This document shows, in pieces, positions 55,075-64,000 of a stretch of DNA of 64,000 nucleotides. Positions within the stretch are counted from its first letter, which is position 1. Each line of letters starts with the position of its first letter. The notes beneath the pieces are model-generated. The model saw only the letters and a list, made by a program, of their open reading frames with translations, was not told where the DNA came from and did not search any database. Source of the DNA: Sipunculus nudus (Eukaryota; Annelida; Sipuncula; Golfingiida; Sipunculidae). The stretch covers positions 14,920,058 to 14,984,057 of the forward strand of contig CM049310.1 in the NCBI GenBank assembly GCA_026874595.1, read 5' to 3'. The position numbers were made by a program, and so were the translations under genes.

Positions 55075-55690
55075 AACATTATGCAAGTAAACCATTATAC
55101 AAGATCACCAAACAACTATGTAATACAAGAAACAAACAGAATAACAGTGTCAGGGACAAATACGGTAAGCTACTAACGGACGAAACAAGCATACAAAAGA
55201 GATGGAAGAAGCATTTCAACCAGACGTGATCTCCAATCAACTATGTTATACAAGAAACAAACAAAATAACAGTGTCAGGGACAAAAACGGTAAGCTACTA
55301 ACGGACGAAACAAGCATACAGAAGAGATAGAAGAAGCATTTCAACCAGACAAGATCACAAAATAACTATGTAATACAAGAAACAAACAAAATAACAGTGT
55401 CAGGAACAAAGACGGTATACTACTAACGGACGAAACAAGCATACAGAAGAGACAGAAGAAGCATTTCAACCAGACAAGATCACCAAACAACTATGTAATA
55501 CAAGAAACAAACAGAATAACAGTGTCAGGGACAAAGACAGTAAGCTACTAATGGACGAAACAAGCATACAAAAGAGATGGAAGAAGCATTTCACCCAGAC
55601 AAGATTATCAACAACTATGTAATATAAGAAACAAACAGATTAACAGTGTCAGGGACAAAGACGGGTAAGCTACCAACTGGCGAAACAATC
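55075..55690 (+). repeat. 125-bp tandem amplification inside the LINE linker
   Basis: The phrase CAACTATGT(A/T)ATACAAGAA recurs at 55113, 55238, 55363, 55488 and 55612. Each unit also has AACAGTGTCAGGGACAAA, CTACTAACGGACGAAACAAG and GAAGAAGCATTTCAACCAGA. The unit encodes LINE linker sequence (ITKQLCNTRNKQNNSVRDK-like). Since 125 is not a multiple of three, each copy shifts the frame. Confidence 0.93.
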
Positions 55691-57200
55691 ATAAAAAAAG
55701 ATGGAAATCAGGGAAATAGAAGAAATAGAAACGGGACCAATAACAAAGAAGGAAATCAAAGTTGCTATTGGCAAGATGAAAAGTGGAAGAGCCACAAGAA
55801 TAGACAGAATAGACAGTAGATGAACTAACGTGGATAATATTGTAGCAACAGAAAAACTGTATCAAACATTTGGTGAGATATGGGAAAACAACTAAATACA
55901 TACAGAATGGAAGAAAGGAGTTATAGGGAAGATACCAAAGAAAGGTGATTTGTCGAGGAATCCCATTATTGTCAGTACCAAGCAAAATATTCGGGAGGGT
56001 GCTCATAGAAAAAATCAGGAAGGGCTTAGATACTGTACTTCGAGAGGTACAAGTTGGTTTAAGGAAGGGAAGAAGAACAGCAGAACAGACATTAATATTA
56101 AGAAACATGAAAGAGCAGATCATGGAAGGGAACTAAACACTAAACGTTAAATGTAAACTTTTTAGATTATGAAAAAGCTTTCGATAGTCTGGACAGGACA
56201 AAATTGTGGAAAATCATAAAAAATTAAGGAGTGCCACTGAAAATAATCAGATTAATACAAGAGATGTATAAAAACAGTAAAAGCAAAGTTATCGTCGATG
56301 GGAAACTATCTGAATGATTTCAAGTGAAAACCGGAGTACGCCAAGGGCGTGTAATGTCAGGGTTTTTTTTGGTTTGTTTAGGCCATATTCTGGGTGATGA
56401 ACAGTACAGTCAGGGACAAAATGAGAGAAATCCGATGGAAATTTACATCGGTTTAGAAGTCTTAGATTATACGGATGACATGGCACTAATCGGCAGCAAA
56501 TACAAAGACATACAAGAAAAGACAAACAGAGTGGAAAAGCCGTCAAAATACATTGGGCTGAGAATCAACAAAGTCATGAAAATAATCAACAAGAATCATG
56601 GCAAAATAACATTAGGCGAAACAGTGTTTAGTGAAGTTGATAGATTCATTTACCTGGGATTGGAAATTAATAACACAGGGGGAGCAAAAGAAGATACAAG
56701 AAGAACAATAGCATAAGCAAGAAAAGCTTATGTCCAGCTAAAATCAATATGGAACTCTTCAGGATACAGACACAAAAGAAAGGTCAGAACTTTTAAGAGG
56801 AATGTGATGGCAGTATTACTGTATGGAGCAGAGACATGGAAAATGATAAAAGAAGACGCATATGAAATATACACATCTGAAAGAAGATGCCTAAGAGGAA
56901 TTTTCAAAATTCATTGGCAAACAAAAATAAGCAATCAAGAACTCTATCAGAAGACAAACACTTTAGAAGCAAGTAAAATGGTTAAACGCTGGAAATGGAT
57001 AGGGCATGTACTTAGACGAAATAGGGATCATAACGACAAAGTAGCATTAACATGGAAACCAGTAAGAAAAAGGAAGAAAGGCAGATAAGAGTGCCCTGGA
57101 GAAGACAAGTAACCACCACAACCAAAGACCGGGCACCATGGAGAGCATTATTGTACGGCCTGATACCCACGATCGGTATGAAGAGGATAAGTAATAAACC

Positions 57201-60200
57201 TTAGTATATGTTACAAATTATTCATACTAATTCATGATATATTTTTATTTTTTCATAATTCTTAAATTATATTTTACTTTTATGAGAACAATTAAACCAT
57301 TTTTGTGCGTTGCTCAGTTAATACCACCAATTTTCTTGATCAAACGGTGCGCCAAACTGGCTCCATGTGATCCAAAGTGGCCATGATAATAATTTACTTA
57401 ACACAAGCACGCTTTCACAATAATTTATGGCATTTAAACATTTATATTACAAAACAAAAGAAAATACAGAAAGCTATTGAAAAGTAGTTATTTTATTTAA
57501 TTAGGAAAGTAGGACAAAAAAAAGTGCGATCGATGAAAAGCAGGAATAAAAGTTGTATCAACTGTTAAAATCAACCGACAAAGACTCCGTAAAGAGTACC
57601 TAATCATAAAAATGTCAGGTTAGGCATAACAGGTTTATACTGTTGCGAACTATCCATGCACATGATGTTTTTAGGCGATAATCGCCTATGTTAACATTGG
57701 CAATAGTTTGACAAAATTGACAGAGTCAGTCATAATAAATAAAGTAATCTTAGTGACATGCAGGTATAAAAGTGTAGCGAAGTTTCTGGACTCGGCTAAT
57801 TGTTTGAAAAACTGTGAAATGACAGTAGGCCTATGTGTCCCTGTAGGTCTTGGACATACGTCTTTGCAAAAACGCGTTTACTGTTTGCATCCTGACATAT
57901 AAACTTTCAGGACACTCCACACAGCCCCCAGCCGTGACAACCCGACTCAGTAGGCAATCGCTGGTAAGCCTACTCGAGTCGTGACACAAGTGGTATCGAG
58001 GAATGCATCGCAGTGGTCTTGCATCAGGTTGCATTCATATATTGTGGTAAACGGCCCATAATCTCAATATTATTCCAAGAATAATCAATTAACACAATAA
58101 TATACATGTGAGCTCACAACCCAAACTGAAACACCGTCTCCATGGACACGGGTCATTTCCTGTATCGCCTGCAACCTGCATGCGTCCTGTAACCCGTGCG
58201 AGCCATGCTTGTGTTCATGCGGTCATAAATTCAACAAAAATACCGAGGGGTTTAACAACGCGCTGGTTTTAAACGGAACTTTTCTCGCTCATGTTTGGTA
58301 TTGTGAGATAGTACAAAAATGCTAACGATTGGTCTGGTTTATGTTGACTGACAGTGTACCTGTAGGCCATGAAGCGTTGTCAAAAATGACGAAAATATTT
58401 GCATCTTCATAAGGCCTTATAATGCGGTCCTCAGACTTAGATGTAATGACACTCTGGCGCCAGTGATCTGGTCGTAATGCCGGGGGGTTCGATATGACGC
58501 TACACAGCCCCTGATGAGAAAACTACTCACTCTGCAGAGTGAATCTTCACTGATAAACAAAAACAATGATAGTCAAATTAAAAAAACAGTCGAACTTTTT
58601 AGAAGATCTGGCAGGATCAATTTTCTTAATGATTTGCCAGATGGTATATACTCCAAATCGGTTTAATTTTTTAAGGCTGCATGTCTTAATGTTATATTTA
58701 TATCACAAACGTCTTGATCCCCATAGGACCGACTATGTAAGAATGAAAACTCTTCAGATGTATAACTATCAAGCAAACATATGGCAAATGCCATACTACT
58801 ATAATTTTAGGGTTTGGGCGTGGTAAAAAAAAGGTTATTCTGCTCTTAACTTTGATGATACACGTCCCCTTGACATCAAACTCCGCATGCAGATATAGAT
58901 TCTCTTCTTGACGCTGTCCTTGGAGTACTTTCGCGTCTCATCCCCGCACCATTAACGAACGAATGCTGACAGGTTTATTTTTCCCAAGTATTTTCGAAAA
59001 CGCTCATTGGGGTTGCCATTTTGCGAACACACTACGACCCGGATGTCACAGGTCACATGTGGAAATCAAATACCGCCAGTATCAGAAAACATGGTGTTTT
59101 TTATTTATTTAAAAGACATGATAGAATCATAAGTTTAGCACAGGAGAGGCAGGAGCTGGAAAGGGAAATATAAATAAAGGGGGGTTTACTGGCATAGCAA
59201 TGAGATTCACTGGTCAGTTTCAGGGAGGCTTGCCTATAAAATAATTAATCTAAGGAGTAAAAGTATACTGACAATTGTTAAGGCTTTTTTTAATGGGAAT
59301 GTAAATAACTAACTGATTCTACCCAAATAATACTTACACAATTATATCTGTAATGAAACTAAATTTATGTATAAAGCAAAAAAACACTCTAGTTGCGTTC
59401 CTCTTCAGTAGATATCGACAAATGCTTGATTCAGTTCAGAAGCAACATTTTACAGTAACATTTGTAAGTCGCAGACGGTTTGAGTATCACTGGCAACCAG
59501 AATTAAAGATTTTGAATGGTGTGATTGTAGCAGTGCGATTAAACATATACAGTATATCAATATACAAACATCTATATCCGCGGTACTCTCAGAGGGCGCC
59601 CACTGGGAGGAATCATGCTTCATAACCCGTGGGATCATTTTAATGTATGTAAGGAGCACTAGATGGCGTGGTATGACGCTCGAATTATTTTTGCTTCTGA
59701 AAAATAGCATATTTTTTTTTACACCTATTTATTTATTTTTATATATTAAATGTGCCGTCCCTTAAGCGAAGTCTTTTAACCTTTTTACCTCTTTCTGTTT
59801 ATGTCTTTTACAAGGCCTAAATTCTATATCGGCTCTCTGTATTACGTTATTTTCCAAGTAAAAGGCTTAATAGGGCACACTATATAATCTTTGTTCATAT
59901 ATATTTAAACCTTAAATGTATTATAAAATTGTACTTTTGAAACTCTTACATAAAAAAGTCTTGCGGTGTTAACCATACTTAACATGATACCAGAGGTATT
60001 CTGTGTCAGCTACAGCTGAAATCAATGATTGTTTTAGTCAAATATCTGTAATATATTGAATATTAATAATACTGATAAAATAAACCAATATCAGAAAAAG
60101 CAAAGTTTCCATAAATTTAATTGTGGGCACATTTTCATCTTTCAGATATGTAAAAAGTTCTCAAACCAGTAGTTTGTAGATTATGAACAAAAAATGAAAC

Positions 60201-60330
60201 ATTGTTTGCATAAGACAGGTGTGAGTTCTTCAGGGATATATTAATAGGGGCAGAGTGCATTGACTGAGACCAAATACGAGAGATTAAGAAACTGTCCGAA
60301 AGACAACGTTCTTTCCTTGGATTCTCCCCT
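57201..60330. other. No recognised gene; some CpG-rich patches
   Basis: A 12-bp-arm hairpin at 57943-57981 and a perfect palindrome TCACTCTGCAGAGTGA at 58527-58542 stand out. A small CpG-richer patch at about 58960-59080 contains CCGGATGT (ETS-like). Short open frames here match no family I know. Confidence 0.45.
57943..57981. other. Hairpin-forming inverted repeat
   Basis: CGACTC-A-GTAGGC pairs with GCCTAC-TCGAGTCG around a 12-nt loop, with one small bulge. The function is unknown. Confidence 0.6.
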
Positions 60331-60416
60331 CCAGATTGTATTCAAGAAATATATGTGGAAAACCCAGGTACATCCAGATTGTATTCAAGAAATATATGTG
60401 GAAAACCCATGTACCT
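60331..60416. repeat. 43-bp tandem duplication
   Basis: CCAGATTGTATTCAAGAAAT begins at 60331 and again at 60374. The two units are nearly identical. Confidence 0.95.
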
Positions 60417-60719
60417 GAAATACAGTGATTCACCTGTGCATAGAAGTTAGTTGTATCCCCTGTCGATATTTCGACAAGAACCAAAGCATGAACAAAATCT
60501 CATTAAAGTTAATTATACCCAGACATTACATTTCTTTGATTCATATAACGGAGGACCCTTAGCCTCTTACTATCTACTATTTCCCCCTAGTTTTCATCAT
60601 TACATTCTTCTGGATGCGCATATTAATTAATTTTCACATATTCGCCCCCTGCTTTCGCGATTCCCTTTCTGGGTCCGCGCCTGTTTTCGTCATTTTCTCC
60701 CATGGGTCCGCTCCTGTCA
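60417..60719. other. Non-coding flank of the minisatellite
   Basis: The last 100 bp are pyrimidine-rich with CTGGGTCCGC-like phrases that read as degenerate minisatellite units. There is no gene. Confidence 0.45.
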
Positions 60720-61900
60720 TAACCTTCCACCAACACCCTTTTCTTGATCCTCCTACGTTATCGCCACCACTCTCTTAATGATCCTCCTCTGTTATCATCA
60801 TCACCCTCTTCTGGATCCTCCTCTGTTATCATCATCACCCTCTTCTTGATCCTCCTCTGTTATCACTATCACTCTCTTCTTGATCCTCCTGTGTTATCAC
60901 CATCACCCTCTTCTTGATCCTCCTCTGTTATCACCATCACTCTCTTCTTGATCCTCCTGTGTTATCACCATCACCCTCTTCTTGATCCTCCTCTGTTATC
61001 ACCATCACTCTCTTCTTGATCCTCCTCTGTTATCACCATCACTCTCTTCTTGATCCTCCTGTGTTATCACCATCACCCCCTTCTTGATCCTCCTCTGTTA
61101 TCACCATCACTCTCTTCTTGATCCTCCTCTGTTATCTCCATCACTCTCTTCTTGATCCTCCTCTGTTATCATCATCACCCTCTTCTGAATCCTCCTCTGT
61201 TATCACCATCACCCTCTTCTTGATCCTCCTCTGTTATCACCATCACTCTCTTCTTGATCCTCCTGTGTTATCACCATTAACCTCTTCTTGATCCTCCTCT
61301 GTTATCATCATTACCCTCTTCTGGGTCCTCCTACGTTATCACCATTAACCTCTTCTTGATCCTCCTCCGATGTCACCATCACTCTCTTTTTGATCATTCC
61401 CCGTTATCACCGTCACTCTCCTATTGATGTTTCTCTGTTATCATCATCATCCTTTTTTGGATCTTTCACGGTTATCACCATCACTCTCTTCTTAATCCTT
61501 CTCTGCTATCATCATTACCCTTTTCTTGATCCTCCTCTGTTATCACCATCACCCTCTTTTTGATCCTCCTCCGTTGTCATCATCACCCTCTTCTTGATCC
61601 TCCTGTGTTATCACTATCACCTTCTTCTGGATCTTCCACTGTTATCACCATCACTCTGACTCTCCCCTTGATCCTCCTCTGTTACCACCGTCACTATCTT
61701 CTTCATTCTCCTCTGATATCAGCCTCGCCCTCTTCTTGATCCTTCTCTGTTATAGGCATCATTCTCTTCTGGATCCTCCTCTGCTATCACCTTCAAATTC
61801 TTCTTGATCCTTCTCTGTCATCACCGTCACCCTGTTCTTGATTCTCCTCTGTTATTAGCATCTACCTCCTCTGGATCCATCTTCCTGTCACCTTTTCTTA
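60720..61900. repeat. 34-bp pyrimidine-rich minisatellite
   Basis: The unit is TTCTTGATCCTCCTCTGTTA followed by TCACCATCACTCTC, with GATCC at regular 34-bp spacing (for example 60848, 60882, 60916, 60950). About 34 units are present. Central units are nearly identical, while both ends grade into diverged units that continue to about 62350. A 34-bp period rotates the frame, so this is not a coding repeat. Confidence 0.95.
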
Positions 61901-62519
61901 CCCTTTTGATGTAACGTTACTCTCTCACTCCAAAACGTTTAAGGACCCGCCATTACATAATAAAACTTTCCCCTTTTTATCCACCCCTAGTTTCATTCCC
62001 ACCTGGGAACCGTTCCCGTCGTTTCCAGATCATTTTTTTTGTCGAGATATACCCTACATTCACCTTCATTCTTTTAATCCTTTATCACCCTCTTTTTTTC
62101 TGTCTCTGTTATTATCTGCACCATTAATTCAACCCACTTACTCAGCTGCTTCCTTTTCTTAATATTCCTCTGATATTACATAAACACCCTCTCTTCAGTC
62201 TTCTGTTTGTAAAATCTACAGCTTCTGAATTCATTCTGCTAATCTTCTCCATCATTCCTTTAATCCACCTCTCTTCAACGAAACCTTCCTCTTGACCCGC
62301 CTGTGTTAATATATATACCTTCTTTTTTTCTGGATCTGTTAATCTGCAAATATTCTTCAGGACCCGCCCTCGTTATTCACAGTCGTTAGCTCCGGGGACT
62401 CGGGGTTACCATCTGATATGCTGACTTGCAAGCATTGACTCTGATCAGTTTCTCCAGGCAAAAAAAACATGCAAAGCATCCGAGAGAACAACGGTGAATA
62501 TCCATTTCCTTGCAGAGTG
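61901..62519. other. Degenerate minisatellite flank and spacer
   Basis: Pyrimidine-rich sequence with scattered GGATCC, TGTTAT and CACC words gives way near 62380 to mixed sequence. No gene was recognised. Confidence 0.45.
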
Positions 62520-62570
62520 ACTGGCAGCATGACGTGACTGCGTGACTGCTGCCATCTTCCGGTTTTTGAT
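62520..62570 (-). promoter_or_regulatory. Promoter-like cluster (CRE, YY1 and ETS motifs)
   Basis: On the minus strand, CCGGAAGATGGC (62551-62562) overlaps an ETS core and a YY1 core. A CRE-like site, TGACGTGA on the plus strand, lies near 62530. This combination is typical of metazoan housekeeping promoters around the start site. Downstream on the minus strand an ATG within the YY1 motif opens 36 codons of no recognised family. A gene is possible but not demonstrated. Confidence 0.3.
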
Positions 62571-64000
62571 CATATTTGCCCCGGATGACATTACCTGTCC
62601 TACTTCCCTGATTATTGCCCTTGCTGTCATGTTGGACTTCTGTAGATGATCCCCTGCTGGCGAAGCTAGGCATAAAATCTTATGCTCATGTTTCCTTCAA
62701 AAGAAATTTTCAGTGGGAATACTGGAGCAGGTCCTGAATGCCATCCACAAGGCACGCGTTAGTTTTTGCATCCTGACTCTGCTGTAGATTATTCTCCTGA
62801 GACAGGAGCACGTCTTCAGTTTGTGATGCTCTAGTGGCAAATATTCTAGAAAAATGTCCATTCTTCCTGGTGATTAACGTCGTAAATACGTTGCTAAATA
62901 TGACAACTAAAGCTGATTTAAGTAACATTTATAATGAACTGCAGTTTTTATTGATTATATAGCTTCACCATGACAGACATGTTTTCAATGAAAAACACTA
63001 GCGCATGTTTTTTTTTATTTATTCTGTCCATTATTTTTATTATTATTTTATTTTGTGAGGCCTTTTCTTAAGGCCTATCTTGTTTAAGATCTATATTGAT
63101 ATATCATGACTATTCTTCACCACAGCAAAACATAAAATTAAATTTAGCAAAATATCAGAATATTTAACAAGGATATTTACTCTTTCACTACGGATTATAC
63201 ATCCCCCTAAAAAAAAATAATAAAATAAGCAGCATTTCAGTTAGGCCAGTTATCAAAGGCATGAAGAATAGAAATATGTTCACGCCACAGGCCCCTAAAA
63301 TAGCCATATATACTTGCATTTATATCTCATAGTCACATGGGTTTATGATGATAAACCAAACGATAGAAAATGAAAGAAAACGAATCAAAGGACCTTTCGT
63401 TTCAGATTATCGACGAAGGGGCTTGTATGTTCTTGTATGTAAATAGATCGTCTGCATCTGTTCGGACGGATAGACATAAAACCCACAATACAGTTGTTTA
63501 CAGCGAACATATGTAAATCGCTGAATCTATTTCAGCCAGCTCATTAAAACTGGTCGTTATATCCGGCATCCTGTTCGGTTAAAGGAGGCCTATAAAAAGC
63601 ACTCACTGCATGACTGTCACTAATTATGATAATTTATAATCAGGACAAGACATACAGAAAAACTCGGTCTATTTTACATCTAACACAAAGAAAAGAAAAT
63701 CGTCAAAGCATATAATTTAAGTATTAAATTGTGCTGAAATACACATATTCTGATCAGAGTGTTATAGCTTTAATGCTTGAAGTTCTCATTTCATTTAAGA
63801 CTTTGGAAAAAAATTAAATGAACGCAGTTTAACCAATCTGAATCAGTTTGTTAGCAGAATGATCATCAAGGGGGAGGTGGCTGTTTGAATCATATATCAG
63901 GTACAGCGTTATATGTTCATTATATAAAAGCAAGATCAGTTATCGTCTCCTTATAAGTGTTTGACTTTATTTCAGGGGAGAGGGTCGGCTTGTTGCACTT
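62571..64000. other. No recognised gene
   Basis: Two minus-strand frames (about 62386-62673 and 62710-62928) are open for 70-95 codons, but I recognise no family and no convincing splice donors. The remainder to the window end is AT-rich and shows nothing I can name. Confidence 0.4.

Larger units (their letters stand above)
53860..57200 (+). mobile_element. Decayed non-LTR (LINE) retrotransposon with endonuclease, RT and C-terminal domain
   Basis: The plus strand shows pieces of one LINE polyprotein in several frames. The end of the apurinic-like endonuclease lies near 54345-54630 (TWTAPNG...NQIDHV, GADIESDQ, then VVAKVRLKLTRQR). The linker is at 55060-55690. RT motifs are PKKGDL near 55935, a FxDYEKAFDSLDR motif near 56160, TGVRQG near 56333, and a YTDD active site at 56468-56479 where YADD is usual. 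A C-terminal region with LLYGAETW, RCLRGIF and KRWKWIGHVLRR lies at about 56815-57030. In-frame stops and frameshifts (for example near 55955, 56225 and 56318) show it is dead. The layout resembles RTE-type elements, but I do not assign the clade firmly. The 5' end is missing. Confidence 0.85.

Noticed and set aside
55689-56123. 144-codon minus-strand frame
   Set aside because: It is antisense to the reverse-transcriptase part of the LINE, whose plus-strand motifs are clear.
58478-58496. GGTTCGATATG as a tRNA B box
   Set aside because: No A box, acceptor stem or anticodon arm can be folded around it. No convincing tRNA was found in the window.
58511-58523. CTGATGAGAAA as a second hammerhead ribozyme
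   Set aside because: There is no stem II between CTGATGA and GAAA, and no matching stem I.
58566-58826. 86-codon plus-strand frame
   Set aside because: No family resemblance and no supporting splice or promoter signals were seen.
60720-61900. CRISPR-like array
   Set aside because: It is a continuous 34-bp tandem repeat without unique spacers, in an animal genome.

Overview
The window is a piece of an AT-rich animal genome. It has long introns with GT-AG boundaries, two recognisable metazoan genes in seven and four or more exons, abundant (TA)n microsatellites, poly-C tracts and many short non-autonomous transposons. The repeats are the best clue to the lineage. Several families combine about 120-350 bp tandem monomers, a GACGGAC-type tract and a terminal hairpin. 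That layout is known from bivalve pearl/CvA elements and non-autonomous Helentrons. I infer a lophotrochozoan, most likely a mollusc, but cannot name the species.

Gene content. (1) + strand, 344-5517: the last four exons of GOLGA2 (golgin GM130); its 5' exons lie left of the window. The four exons join in frame to 237 residues and a stop, and end in a PDZ-ligand tail. (2) - strand, 51533 down to 20220: a complete ZMYND19 (MYND zinc finger 19) gene of seven exons. They join to exactly 227 residues, the human length. Intron 1 is 24.2 kb and holds most of the repeats. The two genes converge on a 14.7-kb interval (5518-20219) with no coding sequence I can support.

Layout. 1-5.5 kb: GOLGA2 tail, with a hammerhead ribozyme (901-1002) in one intron. 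5.5-20.2 kb: 3'-UTR or intergenic sequence, repeats, microsatellites. 20.2-27.3 kb: ZMYND19 exons 7 to 2, with a 1.7-kb Helentron-like element in intron 4. 27.3-51.5 kb: ZMYND19 intron 1, with a 106-bp satellite, Helentron-like families including one nested in another beside its empty site, and dispersed repeats. 51.5-52.0 kb: CpG-richer ZMYND19 promoter. 52.0-57.2 kb: compound microsatellite, then a decayed non-LTR retrotransposon (endonuclease, RT and C-terminal domain) carrying a 95-bp insertion and a 125-bp tandem amplification of its own coding sequence. 57.2-64.0 kb: no gene I can identify, a 34-bp minisatellite (60.7-61.9 kb), and a promoter-like CRE/YY1/ETS cluster at 62.5 kb.

The two genes have no evident joint function: GM130 is a cis-Golgi tether and ZMYND19 a small cytosolic adaptor. 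The most notable signals are the hammerhead ribozyme, the shared architecture of the Helentron-like families, an HNH-nuclease-like pattern in the N-terminal half of ZMYND19, and a CxxC motif beside the PDZ ligand of GM130. All calls come from reading the sequence; no search was run.
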